The notes beneath the pieces are model-generated. The model ran no database searches, was not told where the DNA came from, and worked only from the letters and a program-made list of their open reading frames with translations. Shown in pieces: positions 1 through 35,090 of a stretch of 64,000 nt of DNA. Each line of letters opens with the position of its first letter. Position 1 is the stretch's first letter. The stretch is from contig CAOLHI010002121.1 in the NCBI GenBank assembly GCA_948474755.1, positions 62,001 through 126,000 of the forward strand, written 5' to 3'. The stretch is from Ctenosaura bakeri. Lineage: Eukaryota; Chordata; Lepidosauria; Squamata; Iguanidae. Position numbers and translations under genes: made by a program.

Positions 1-1157
1 GCATGGTAAACAGCAGTTGCCTCCATGCATTACTGTCAGACTATGAAATAATATTATTTAGATGAAATCTAAGAATTACTGGGGGGCAAAGATTTTTTGT
101 ACAGCTATACACTGAAAAGGATAATAGAATCCTGAAGATGAAAGGGAAGTCAAGGGTTATCTGATCCAACCTACTTGCAGTGCAGGAATTGACAGCTAAA
201 GTATTCCTGAGAATGGACATCCAACCTCAGTTTGAAGACCCTTAAAGAAAAATAGTCCACCCCCTGAGGCAGTCTATTTTAGTACCGAAAAGCTCTTATT
301 GTCAGCAAGTTCTCCCTTACAATTAAATGGAATCACTGTACTTTCAATCTATTGGATCATGTCTTTGCCTCTGGAGAAGCAACAAACGAGCTTGCTCCAT
401 CTTCTGGATTAGGAGACTAACAGTGCAATCCTATGTGTGTTTATTCAAAGGTAGGCCCTACTGACAGTAATAAAGTGTACTACCAGGGAACTGAACACTA
501 GATTGAAGTCTACAGACTAAGATGGAGAACAAATAAAATAAGCAGAAAGAAAGGGAGAAAGGGGAATTCCAAACCCCAGGTATACTAAACTGTCTTGGCA
601 AAATATCTCTTGTCAGCTCTTAACTTGTTGCCTCTTACTAATCCAAATTTAACACTAGAAATTTTCAGTGATGCCTTCAGCTGTGTTAAGGCTTGAGGTT
701 GGAATAACATCAACTGAATGTTTTGCCTGGAAATGGGCCTTGGGAGTATTGGTTAAGGTGTGCTTTTTGGGGGTAGGAAGCAGGGTATATATATTTGTTA
801 CAGAAAGATATGTATACCTCCAAAAGAATAATAGAAAGCTTAATTAACCCAGTAAATAAATGTATATAAATAAAAAACTCCATTCCTTTCCATGCAGTGC
901 TGAGTGTCTCCAAATATGATGACAAATCTGTTCAACAATTCAGACAAGAGTGGAAAATTAAGAAACAAAAAGGGAGGAATTTAGATGGGAGAAATAATCA
1001 ACAACACATTTTTTAGGAATAAGGTCAGAATTTTATTTAGTCATTCTAATTGTCTCTAATTAGTGACTAAAGAACTACTTTGCTGTAGAGATTTTGGTAA
1101 GCGTATTCACGTTTCAGGAGAAGATATTTATGTGGGTTTTTAAAAGGAAAGACAATT
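1..1157. other. AT-rich stretch, nothing recognised
   Basis: I see no splice-bounded coding exon and no repeat that I can name. The short open frames here have no family resemblance and look like chance. Confidence 0.4.
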
Positions 1158-1372
1158 GGAAACTGGACCTTGGTCTCCAGCTAAACAAACGACTAGCAAC
1201 CATATTGCACTTTTTGATTTCTTATTGCTCCAAGTCCATAAAGGGTTTCCAGTTGGAAATTGGCTTATCCTTTATTGGAAACCCTTTATGGACTTTGAGC
1301 AATAAGAAATCAAACAATGCAATATGGTTACTAGTCGTTTGTTTAGCTGGAGACCAAGGTCCAGTTCTCCAC
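1158..1372. repeat. Long imperfect palindrome (fold-back repeat)
   Basis: Two arms of about 90-95 bases are near-perfect reverse complements around a short AT-rich loop. The left arm begins gaaactggaccttgg and the right arm ends ccaaggtccagttctc. The right arm runs into the body of a tRNA-derived SINE, so part of the palindrome is SINE head sequence present in both orientations. Confidence 0.75.
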
Positions 1373-1490
1373 TCAGCCATGGAAACCTTGGGCTCATTAC
1401 ACACTTTCAGCCCCCAGAAAACCCCATGATAGATTTGCCTTAGGGTCACCTTAAGTCAGAAACAACTTGAAGGCACACAACAACAAGTTT
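1373..1490 (+). repeat. tRNA-derived SINE, 3' part
   Basis: It carries the body and tail shared with the other SINE copies in this window: a cagccatggaaacc block, a block like gccttagggtcacc, and the ending gaaggcacacaacaaca. Confidence 0.7.
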
Positions 1491-1705
1491 GTTTAGGTGG
1501 ACTTGTAATAGTAGAACAATATTTTTCTATCTTTTCTTGTTTTCTCTTTCTCATTACAATGTGGTTGGGGTGTATGAGACAGAGCCCTTTTGTGTTTCAG
1601 TAAGTTAGTGTTTAGTCAGTTAGTAACTGTCCTAGTGAGTTAGTGGTTAGTGTTTATCAATTTAGTATTGTGTTTTAATTTCTGCTTATGTTAAAAATGT
1701 CACTG

Positions 1706-1975
1706 GGTGTAGAGACCAGGACAAGGAGCAATGGATTCAAGCTGCAGGAAAGGAGATTCCACCTGAACCTCAGGAAGAACTTCCTGACGGTCAGGGCTGT
1801 CCGGCAGAGGAATCTGCTGCCTCGGAGTGTAGTGGAGTCTCCTTCCTTGGAGGTTTTTAAGCAGAGGCTAGATGGCCATCTGTAGGGAGTGCTTTGAGGG
1901 TGTTCCTGCATGGCAGGGGGTTGGACTGGATGGCCCCTGGGGTCTCTTCCAACTCTACATTTCTATGATTCTTGT
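1706..1975 (+). mobile_element. CR1 LINE 3' end fragment
   Basis: It encodes the last part of CR1 ORF2 (the aa string [18 protein letters not shown] is recognisable), then the CR1 3' UTR ending in tctatgattct, the octamer-type tail. It is 5'-truncated, as most CR1 copies are. Confidence 0.85.
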
Positions 1976-2410
1976 ATTAAAATTCATACATAAATATATT
2001 AAAAAAATAAAAAAATCAACATAATGGGAAGAAAATTGTGTGTCCTCTTTAGAAGGACAAGAACTGGGAGTAAGTCAGGAGATTAACTGGACATGAACTC
2101 ATCTGTTGGAGGTCAGGATGCCTCACCAGACTCCCAAGGGACTTTTTAAGAGTCACATACCCCCAGCATCATAAAAAAATTGAAATGTTTTCGCCTCCAA
2201 GTGCCTTCCACAGGATCAATTTTGCCACTTGGATGTTAAAAAAAATTGACCCTGAGGACCCATGACATTTTCCCACTTCTAACACAGAAGCAGCCTGTAC
2301 TGGAAGAATGAAAACAGAATTCTGAAGAAAAAATAAAAGTAAAATCCACCGGCCTTCTTAGAAGTGATCTCAAAACAGGAATCCATCACTCAACACACTT
2401 AAGCAGTTAC

Positions 2411-26430
<24,020 letters not shown>

Positions 26431-26555
26431 TGGTGGGGTGTCAGTGGGACTCCCCCTCTTACCAACTCTTTGGAATGCTCACTCTAGGAATCAAGACTCG
26501 CTCTTTTTAACTCTTAAAGCGCCTCGCCGCTCCGAGAGCTTCTGGCCAAAGGCAG

Positions 26556-26727
26556 GCCATTTCCGCACTAGCCTGTTGTAGCGCGATGATTCCACTTTCA
26601 ACATCCTCTGGAATCCCGGGGTTTGCAGTTTCGGGAGGGGCCGGCCTAAGCGGCAAACCTCAGGATTCCATAGGATGTTGAAAGTGGAATCATCGCGCTA
26701 TAACGGGCTAGTGCGGAAATGGCCGAA
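26556..26727. mobile_element. Palindromic MITE (family M)
   Basis: Nearly perfect fold-back with ends ggccatttccgcactag / ctagtgcggaaatggcc, a gcgcgatgattccac inner block and a short GC-rich loop. Confidence 0.92.
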
Positions 26728-26989
26728 GGCTCAGGCAGGGCGAATCCCCTGGAAAGAAAGTTTGGAGTAGAGTGTCTGCGCTCTCGAGGTTTCTGCCTAT
26801 AAGCAAAAAAAAAAGGGGGGACGCCTGCTCCACGAACTTGTGGACTACAACTCCCATCAACCCCGGCCAGCATGGCCGGTGGCTGGGGATGATGGTCATT
26901 GTAGTCCCGAAAAAGTTTGAATAGCTTCAAGTCTAATGCTCGACCAAGGGATTCCCTCGAGTGCGTCACACACTCACAGCCCCGGAAAC

Positions 26990-27200
26990 CCCGGCCATTT
27001 CCGCACTGAAGTGTTTAAAGTGCTGCTATTCCACTTTCAGTGCCCTGTGGAATTGTGGGGCTTGTAGTTTCCTGAGGTCAAAGAGCTGTCTGGCTGAGCA
27101 TTCTAAAGGCCCCTCCCTAAACTGCAAACCCCAGGATGCCATAGGAGGTTGATAGTGGAATAGCAGCACTTTAACACTGTAGTGCGGGAATGGTCCTAGT
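26990..27200. mobile_element. Palindromic MITE (family M)
   Basis: Ends ggccatttccgcactg and agtgcgggaatggtcc; the inner blocks are shared with the family. The loop is longer (agagctgtctggctgag). Confidence 0.85.
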
Positions 27201-27469
27201 GATACAGTCGCCCTGAGTGGGAAATGATTAGAAGACCCACAGCAACAGCAACAAATGCAATTCCCGCTTCCATAAATCTGAAAAATGTTTTGTTTGTTTT
27301 TTTTTAATGGAAGGGGAACTCCAAGGGTTAAAAGCAGGGCTGAACTGTGGAATCCGCTTCCTTCCCCTCCCCAGCCGGCGCGGGGGGGGCGGTCTTCTGG
27401 GTTAAAACCATCGCTTTCCATCCTAGGCTAGTACTTCCACCGCCTCCCACCAACTATCTTGCTGTTCTT

Positions 27470-27635
27470 TTAATAGTCAGTTGATGGTTGTTAATTGTTA
27501 ATTGTTGTGTATTTTAGGGGGGTTGTTTTTAGGTGGGTTGGTGGGTGGGGAGGATTGGGTATTTTTTTTAATGTTTTTTTAATGTAATTAATGGATTATT
27601 ATTGTTCGCCGCCTCGATCCATGGGGAGAGGCAGG
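27470..27635 (+). mobile_element. L2-type LINE 3' tail
   Basis: It ends with gttcgccgcctcgatcc and ggggagaggcaggatttt and then runs into a (TAA)n tail, the usual L2 3' signature. Confidence 0.6.
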
Positions 27636-27639
27636 ATTT

Positions 27640-27691
<52 letters not shown>

Positions 27692-27695
27692 TATA

Positions 27696-27746
<51 letters not shown>
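27636..27746. repeat. (AAT)n-(ATT)n inverted microsatellite
   Basis: About 18 AAT units are followed by an ATATATAT junction and about 18 ATT units, so the 110-bp block is self-complementary. It gives the Asn- and Ile-repeat open frames on the minus strand. Confidence 0.95.
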
Positions 27747-27747
<1 letters not shown>

Positions 27748-27784
27748 GAGGAAAACTGGTACTCCTAGGGATGTCATCGCCTCT

Positions 27785-27995
27785 CTAGCCATTTCCACAC
27801 TCCACTGCATTTCTGCGCTACAGTTTGTATAGTGCTATTATTCCACTTTCAGCATCCTGTGGAATTCTGGGGTTTGTAGTTTCCTGAGGCCAAAGGGAAT
27901 TCTAAAGGCCCGTCCATAAACTGCAGACCCCAGGATTCATAATAGGATGTTGAAAGTGGAATAATAGCCGTGTCGTGTGGCAATAGCCTCTGGCA
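27785..27995. mobile_element. Palindromic MITE (family M), diverged
   Basis: The left arm has gctattattccactttcag and the right arm gttgaaagtggaataatag; the ends are eroded. Confidence 0.75.
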
Positions 27996-28164
27996 TGTCT
28001 CCTGTAAAGTCTTGGAAAAGCTGGGAAGGCTCTCAGAAATGCAAGAAGTGGAATTTTTATTAAAAAATTGCATTCAAATGCTGGGAGGAAAGTCTAGGGA
28101 AAGGAAGGGAGCGGGGGAGCTGGAGTGAAGGGAGGGGGTGTTATAGACCCACCCCCACTCACGC

Positions 28165-28314
28165 ACACATTTCCGCACTAGCCTGTTATAGCGCTATGAT
28201 TCCACTTTCAACATCCTATGGAATCCTGGGGTTTGCAGTTTCGGGAGGGGCCAGGATTCCATAGGATGTTGAAAGTGGAATCATAGCACTATAACAGGCT
28301 AGTGTGGAAATGGC
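28165..28314. mobile_element. Palindromic MITE (family M)
   Basis: Very regular arms (catttccgcactagcctg / aggctagtgtggaaatgg) with a short loop. It ends a few bases before the hAT element. Confidence 0.9.
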
Positions 28315-28318
28315 CTAA

Positions 28319-29121
28319 GTCTACAGCAATGGTTCTTCACCTTTCTTTTATCAGGGCCCCCCTGTAAATATAATTTGTTGCCAGGGACCCCCAAGACTTA
28401 ACTCAAAATTTAACTATTTTAATTTAGATTTAAATATTCACATAATTATTTAAATATTCAAATATTTATGTATTTATTGAAGGCTTCTGGGAACCAGGAT
28501 CCCCACAAAGACACAAGGCAACCTTGGGCAAGTCACATTCTCTCAGCCTCAGAAGAAGGCAAAGACAAACCCCCTCTGAACAAATCTTGCCATAATAATA
28601 ATAATGATAATGATAACAATAACTGATTTTGTTCACCTTAGGGTTGCCATAAATCAGAAGTGACTTGAAGGCACACAATAACAAATTGCCACTGGCAGGT
28701 TCTTTCTAGCTATCATGTCTCTCTCCTGTGACTTACAGTGCATACAAGCAAAGCTATAAAAGGGGCTTTTCTTGGCAAGATGTGTTGCCTTTTTCTTTGA
28801 GGGTGAAAGAATGGAACTTTCCTAAGGTGATCTGGTGGGTTTTCATGGCCGAGTGGGGATTCAAACAGAGTCACAGTTTGGGCATATGCACGTGCCTGCT
28901 GTAGCGTCCTTTTTGTCAAGAATGTGGCAGCAAATGTGTGTGTGTGTGCAGGTGCTGAGACTGCTCCTTTGTTTCTGCACCAACACAGTCACTCCTGCTG
29001 CCACATCCCTGTTGCTGCTGCTGCTGGTGGTTTCCAACAGCAGAGCGTCATGGATCCCCTGTGAGGGCTCCATAGACCCCCAGGGTCCCTGGACCCCAGG
29101 GTAAGAACCACTAGTCTACAG
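28319..29121. mobile_element. Non-autonomous hAT element with perfect 8-bp target duplication
   Basis: The element (28,327-29,113) has hAT-type ends: caatggttcttcacc at the left and ggtaagaaccacta at the right, related to the CAGTGGTTCT consensus. It is flanked by gtctacag on both sides. Inside is SINE-like sequence in plus orientation (about 28.48-28.69 kb) and another in minus orientation (about 28.77-28.87 kb). No transposase is present. A second copy of the family lies at 55.0-56.3 kb. Confidence 0.85.
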
Positions 29122-30000
29122 GTAAGGGCAAGGTTTTTTCCCTAGCAATGCTGCTGAATTGAGTGCAAACTGCTGTTGCGTGTGGCACGTTGAGAAAGCT
29201 AAAAATTATTCCCATCTACAACTTTTGCATTTGCTGAGCTCACCCTCCCTTGATCACTTGGCCCACTCCTTTTCCTTCAAGGCTATATTTCTAAAGTCTT
29301 AATTTAAGTTTTAAGTTACTGCAATGCTAGGAATTTTGTGGAAGGGATGAAAATGTTGAGGGCAAGATTCTTATTTGGGAGAGGAGCCCTTGTTGGGTTT
29401 GTGCCTGGTGCATCCAAGGCAATCACCACCAGTCCAACCTTCATCTAACAAGGAACTTTATTTTTTCAAGCAGCAAAACCTCAAGGCACTCAAGCGAATC
29501 AAGAGTCCCAAGTGATTAGTTCATTGGTAATTTATACATTCATGATAGTTCATGGGGTGTCATGTGCTCGTGAACTTGCTTCCCAAAACACACTCAGAAT
29601 TTTAACAGAAGCATTTTTAATTAGCAATATTGCAAGTGGCAATGAACATTGCTTAAGTTGCTGAAGCTAAAGAAAATAGACTGGATACAGAGATTTATAC
29701 CTTATTTGCTGTGCTTTGCGATGATTGGTAGAAGTCACAAATGTCGTGTCACCCCACCAGTCCCAGAGCATTCCCAGGCCCACTGGATGTTTACATTCTT
29801 GCACCTTGATAACCTAACTTTTCCCCTTATTGTCATATCTTCCTTTCTGGCAAAGTATTAAGCAAAGGGTAATACGTCAAACATAAGAGAAAGCATTGAT
29901 AATCAATCCTTAATGCAAACATATAGCAAAGCCCATGGTACACTGTTGGACAGCAATAACATAACATCAGGATCACATGCAGTATGGCAGTAACTAAACA
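29122..30000. other. AT-rich sequence, no gene; possible old LTR
   Basis: A minus-strand AATAAAG-type signal (aaggaactttatttttt on plus, near 29.45 kb) hints at LTR-derived sequence starting near TGTTGGGTTTGTGCC (29,393). Ends could not be fixed, and no coding exon is seen. Confidence 0.25.
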
Positions 30001-30235
30001 GTTGTACTCTTGTAACTTCTGCACCAAATTCAGCCCCTGCCCCACTGACTGAGGGAGGATTGGAAGGAGGGACAATGTCTCTGCAGAACTGAAAAAAGTG
30101 ATTTTTAAAATTTATTTTTATTTTTATTGATGACTACTCTGACAATTAGATGAAGAAAAGAAGTTTTGTTTTGAGTGTAGAATCAAAGGAAGTACCTCAA
30201 TGTAACAATTATGGGCTTAATTACTATTCTACCAA

Positions 30236-30590
30236 TCCCAGATGTTCTCTTTAGTTTTTGCTGTAAGGTATTCCTTTGTATTCAGATCAGGCCTCAACAA
30301 AAGAAAGTAGCACTTGGGTGTAATGATGTACCCCAAAAGTCCAGCACTGGAGGCCAAGATGGAGAAGATCTACACGGCTACCATGTATTTCCCCTTTGTG
30401 CTCAGATAGGTGGGTACAAAGGAGATCCAGACACTGCAGAAGACCAACATGCTGAAGGTGATCCATTTGGCTTCGTTGAAGGACCCAGGCAGCTTCCTAG
30501 CCAGAAAAGCCACTGTGAAGCAGATGGCAGCAAGGAAGCCCATGTAGCCAAGGACAACGTAGAACATGGCAACAGAGCCTTCACAAGAGG
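30236..30590 (-). pseudogene. V2R pseudogene, fragment of the 7TM exon
   Basis: It matches the C-terminal third of the 7TM exon at 38.6-39.5 kb: [58 protein letters not shown]-to-TAG change right after KYMVAV gives a stop where the intact gene has Gln; the frame then continues through [13 protein letters not shown] and NTKEYLTAK. The 5' part of the exon is gone (break near 30,590). The 3' flank near 30.0-30.1 kb also matches the intact gene's 3' flank at 38.35-38.42 kb. Confidence 0.92.
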
Positions 30591-30892
30591 AATAGAAAAT
30601 AAATATATGCTAACTACTTAAGTAACTGACTCCTTTGTAAAATCAACTTAGTTAATATCCCACTTTTCTTGCAATATAGGATTCAAGGTGACTGTTAATG
30701 CATCTCATTTTTTGTTTGTTCTTTCCTTTTTTAAATTTTTTAAAGTCCTTTTATTTCTTTTTCTTATAGGATCCTGTCCAAATGGAAAGGTTGTTCTTGT
30801 ATAAAAATCCATGCATCTATTCATCTCAAACTTAGCAACCTCGCTTACTACCAAAAAAAGAGAGAGAGAGAGAGGGAGATACTTGCAAACAG

Positions 30893-31085
30893 AACAAGCA
30901 TGGAGTAGTGGTTTGAGCATTGAGCTACGGTCCCAAGGACCAGGGTTTGATTCCCTGCTCAGGCATGAAATCCAACCACGTGACCTTGGTTGCATCACAC
31001 ACTCTTGACCCCCAGAAAATTCCATGATAAGGTTGCCTTAAGGTTGCCATAAGGCAGAAATGACTTGACGACAGACAACAACACG
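30893..31085 (+). repeat. tRNA-derived SINE, full length
   Basis: A complete copy: the tRNA-like head tagtggtttgagcattg with B-box-like gggtttgattccctgc, the body cgtgaccttggttgc, and a tail ending gacagacaacaaca. Confidence 0.8.
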
Positions 31086-31244
31086 ACCCTGCAAATGGCT
31101 TCCAAAAGAAAAGAGGTTCATTTTTTAAAATGTTTCCAAATTTACAGCTATGCAACACAAGAATATTGTGACAGGCCTTTACTTCTCTAAGATTGGTATG
31201 GCTTTTTTCAGTCTGATAAGACTCTCCGTCTTTACCACACAGCT

Positions 31245-31456
31245 CTGCCTTACCCATGGTGTTTTACGCCACCTTGGTGTAAAAGGGTGAGGATTTTCAA
31301 TGCCTGACTTGAACCCCTTGATAGTTTTATGGTCTCGTATTTTCTGTGTTGCCTTATATACTCTACATAACTCAAGCAGAGCCAGTGTCAACAAAGATAA
31401 ACTGTAATATTTATTAAGATAACCATAAGAATAAAGTAGCACGTTAGAGTTCATTG
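31245..31456 (-). mobile_element. LTR fragment (family A)
   Basis: It aligns with the left part of the LTR at 42.2-42.9 kb, including gataaactgtaatattt and gaataaagtagcacg. It stops at gttagagttcat, directly at the edge of the duplicated V2R 5' block. Confidence 0.75.
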
Positions 31457-31899
31457 GGTTTTAATTCAACTCTGTAGGGCACCAAAGCTAGTTGCACAGA
31501 AAGTGGCTCAAACAGGAACACACAACACTAATGGTAGCAGGAAAGGAGCACCTGAGAACCTCTATGATCTGATCTGATTGAAAGTCCTTTCAGTTATTCT
31601 TTTTTTTTTAAACACTTATATTTCCTGCTACCTAATCTTTTCAACCATATAATGTAGGCAAAAGGAGCCTTTTCCCCACAAAGAAACTAGACCTATCATG
31701 AGCATAGAATTCATAACCCTGGAGAGTTCTGTTAACATTCAGGATGAAAAAAAATCAGGAGGGAATGAGATTCACCTTGTCACTGCAACGGAAGCCACCA
31801 GCCACCCCTGATACAAGCGATTGCTGGAAATCATGAGATCAGAAGGAGGGAAAAGGGGAAAGATGGCATTATAGAAGCAATCTCCCCATTGTTACTTAC

Positions 31900-32120
31900 A
31901 AACTGAGTCTTGCAACAGGAGGTGTAGAGAAGATGTGTGGCTGGAATCGGACAGGCACTGAAGACATGACCCCTCCAAGAAGAAGATATCCTGGCCTGTA
32001 AAAATTCAAAGGTTGATTGTGATCCCGTACAAAGCTTAATGGGCATCGTGCCTTTTCTGACTGAAAGTATGTAGGGGACACAAGTAGGAGGAGGGGGAGC
32101 AATGCCAGCAGGTATTTCAT
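31900..32120 (-). pseudogene. V2R pseudogene, exon 1 (signal peptide exon)
   Basis: It opens with ATG at 32,120 (MKYLLALLPLLLLVSPTY), a hydrophobic signal peptide, then RCPLSFVRDHNQPLNFY and an HIFSTPPVARLSL end at a good donor (gtaagtaac). The exon itself is intact, but exons 2-5 are missing between here and the 7TM fragment at 30.2-30.6 kb, so the locus is a relic. It is 14 kb downstream of the intact gene's stop in transcription order is not implied; it simply lies next in the same-orientation array. Confidence 0.88.
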
Positions 32121-32329
32121 TCTTGGTCTGCCCACTTCAGTCACCCCTCCTTGTGGCTCCTCTCAGCTCAGATGTGGTGTCATGTTTGAAGCCAATACCC
32201 TCTTGTGATTGAGATGGAGGCAACAGATGCTTTACAAACATTGGTACAATCTTGCCTGTGTTTGTGATAGGGCGATAAGCCAGCAGAGTTCCTCCACACA
32301 CCCAAAATCTCAGCCTGACCTCTCAGTTT

Positions 32330-32398
32330 TATTTTATGCACCACACTTCCTGCTCCCAAAGGTAGAAGAATCAGAAGAATAATGAAGAGTTCTCTCAT
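32330..32398 (-). other. Upstream ORF with signal-like start (copy 2)
   Basis: An ATG 278 bp upstream of the exon-1 ATG opens MRELFIILLILLPLGAG. The same start is kept in the paralogous block at 52,887. It may be a uORF in the V2R leader or a fossil first exon. Confidence 0.4.
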
Positions 32399-33799
32399 TC
32401 TAAGACCACCTGGTGTAATTGCCTCCCTTTATGGTGGCTGACCTCCAACAGATTATAAGCAGCAAGCCCCTTCTTATAGAACTCTGGCTGCAGGCAGTTT
32501 GCAAATATGGATCAAGTCTAGGCTAATATGAAGATGGTGAGAGTAAACCTCACTCTGGCAAAGTCCCTCTGGTCCACCTGTCATAAATTTCAGGTCACCT
32601 TTTCAGTGGCATAAGAGATTTTTTTTTTCCCTTTAATGCAGTAAAGTCTTTTAAAATTGGATCAGGTCACTACCGTTTCTGAAGTTTATGTCATGGGACT
32701 CCAAGATGACTCCAGAGAGGATCCCTGGAGCTTTGATGAGATTAGGAGGAATGAATCACCATGATTTAGTTAATTATAAGAGAAGACCTCAGATGTGCAA
32801 TTTCTTGGACTCTGTACATGGCTTGCGGCACAGGTGGTGAGAGAAAAAATACATTTCCAAGAATTGGTGAATGCAGCTCTCTCTGCTGACAAGGCTCAGA
32901 AGGAGGGGGAGAAATAAGCTTGCAGAAGTTTTTGAAAACTGCACAGCTTTTGAAGATGCCCCTGTGGCATGGAGAAAACTGATTAAATTACAAGGGGTGT
33001 TAAGAAATGAGTGAAAGAAGCACTTCTGTACTGTAGTTAGAAAATTAACTTCTCCATACTTCAGTCGTCTGCTAAGAAACTTTGCTGCTTCTTCCTGGGG
33101 GCATTGAGACATGCCCCTTGGTGACTGCCCCATCTTCATTTGATAATGTATGACAGGGGAAGGCAAAGTGTGAACCCCAGACTCCATAGTTGTGGTCCCT
33201 GAAGCCCTGCTCTGGTCCTCCAAAGCTCCCCCCCTCCCTGCAAATTCATGTTGAGTTAAGATTCAGCACAATTTTCAATCTTTGCCAGAATACCACACAG
33301 AAAGCCCACCCATCTCCAACAAACCCCCTGAATCCATCCCCAACACCCATTTTTCTTTAGAGTTCTTCTCAAAATGGTGGCCAGACACAACATGGCAGCA
33401 CTTCCATTTGCCATATAAAGAGATAATCTGAACTAAAAATGAAAGTTTTCGGGCATACTGGGAGTGTGCACTCTATGTGGGGCTGGAGGGCAATTGTCCA
33501 CTGCCTCTCACATAGCTGACCACTCCTGGTGTAAGAGACGTCATCCCGGCAGTCCACACGGTTGAGTTACCTTGCCATTGCTGTGCATGAGATGTTTCAG
33601 TCCTTTATACATGGTAGTGGGGAGGGAGATCACACCCATGGAAGGCTAGCCTGGCTCTCCCCTGCTCTCCCTCCACCACCAAGTAAAGACTTTGTTATGT
33701 TACAAGGCACTTCAGTTGAAAGGGTCTTAATGTCCTTTTTGTCTTTATTATGTTTTAAAATGAATTTATAGTTTCAATTTAGCAGGCTTTTCATCTGAT

Positions 33800-35062
33800 A
33801 GTAGAATAGTTTCACAGAATGTTTGAATCAATGCGGTAGTCATGAGAAGCAACATGGATTTCTAAAAAATAAGTCATGCCAGACTAATCTTATCTTTTTT
33901 TATGATAGAGTTACTAGCTTGATAGATGAAGGGAATGCTGCGGATGTAGCATATCTCGATTTCAGTAAGGCCTTTGACAAAGTTCCCCATGACATTCTTG
34001 CAAAGAAGCTGGTAAAATGTGGGCTGGACAGGGCTACTGTTAGTTGGATTTGAAATTGGTTGACCGACCGAACCCAAAGGGTGATCACGAATGGCTGCTT
34101 TTCATCCTGGAGAGAAGTGACTAGCGGGGTGCCACAGGGTTCTGTCCTGGGCCCAGTGCTGTTCAATATTTTTATCAATGACTTGGATGAAGGAATAGAG
34201 GGCATGCTCATCAAATTTGCAGATGACACCAAATTGGGAGGGGTTGCTAATACGCCAGAGGACAGGATCAAAATTCAAAATGACCTGGTTAGATTGAAGA
34301 GCTGGGCCAAGGCTAACAAAATGAAATTCAACAGAGAGAAGTGTAAGGCGCTACACTTAGGTAGAAAAAATGGAATACAGAAATATAGGATGGGGGACAC
34401 GTGGCTGGATAGCAGTACGTGTGAAAGGGATCTAGGAGTCTTCATAGACCACAAGCTGAACATGAGTCAGGAGTGTGATGCGGCAGCCAAGAAAGCCAAT
34501 GCAATTCTAGGTTGCATCAATAGAAGTATGGTGTCTAGATCGATGGAGGTTCTGGTACCACTCTACTCTGCTTTGGTTAGACCCCATCTTGAATACTGTG
34601 TCCAGTTCTGGGCACCCCAATTCAAGAAGGACATGGTCAAGCTGGAGCAAGTCCAGAGGAGGGCAACCAAAATGGTGAGGGGCCTGGAAGCCATGCCCTA
34701 TGAGGATAGACTTAGAGAGCTGGGTATGTATAATCTGCAGAAGAGAAGTTTAAGAGGGGACATGATAGCCATGTTTAAATATATGAAGGGATGCCACGTA
34801 GAGGAGGGAGAGGGCTTGTTTTCTGCTGCTCCAGAGACCAGGACAAGTAGCAATGGATTCAAGCTGCACGAAAGGAGATTCCACCTGAACCTCAGGAAGA
34901 ACTTCCTGACAGTCAGGGCTGTCCGGCAGTGGAATGTGCTGCCTCGGAGTGTAGTGGAGGCTCCTTCCTTGGAGGTTTTGAAGCAGAGGCTGGATGGCCA
35001 TCTGTCGGGAGTGCTTTGAGGGTGTTCCTGCATGGCAGGGGGTTGGACTGGATGGCCCCTGA
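33800..35062 (+). mobile_element. CR1 LINE, 3' 1.26 kb with much of the RT
   Basis: The longest CR1 copy here. It encodes RT motifs YLDFSKAFDKVPH (motif A region), SGVPQGSVLGPVLFN (B) and FADDTKLGG (C), then the C-terminal part and the CR1 3' UTR up to gttggactggatggcc. A TGA at about 34,051 separates the frame into two pieces, and the 5' end is truncated, so it is inactive. The octamer tail is replaced by a (GACA)n tract. Confidence 0.93.
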
Positions 35063-35090
35063 CAGACAGACAGACAGACAGACTCTGTTT
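35063..35090. repeat. (GACA)n microsatellite
   Basis: About five to six GACA units sit at the junction of two CR1 copies in opposite orientation. Confidence 0.9.

Larger units (their letters stand above)
31457..33565. repeat. Duplicated V2R 5' block, copy 2 (with 51,948-54,800)
   Basis: This collinear duplicate holds intron-1 start, exon 1, the upstream uORF region and about 1.4 kb of 5' flank. Shared anchors include cacacaacactaat, ggaaaggagcacctgag, gtactgtagttagaaaat, ggcattgagacatgccc and cagaaagcccacccatctcc. Both copies have the same orientation, as in a tandem gene duplication. Confidence 0.88.

Noticed and set aside
27568..27810. Asn-repeat and Ile-repeat protein frame
   Set aside because: Direct translation of the AAT/ATT microsatellite.
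30893..30965. Functional tRNA gene in SINE heads
   Set aside because: Only A/B-box-like promoter blocks are present; no full cloverleaf can be drawn, and the sequence continues as a SINE.
32789..33223. 144-codon minus frame upstream of the V2R pseudogene (also at 53.0-53.5 kb)
   Set aside because: It recurs in both duplicated blocks, but the frames differ by indels and no family is recognised; it is treated as non-coding flank.
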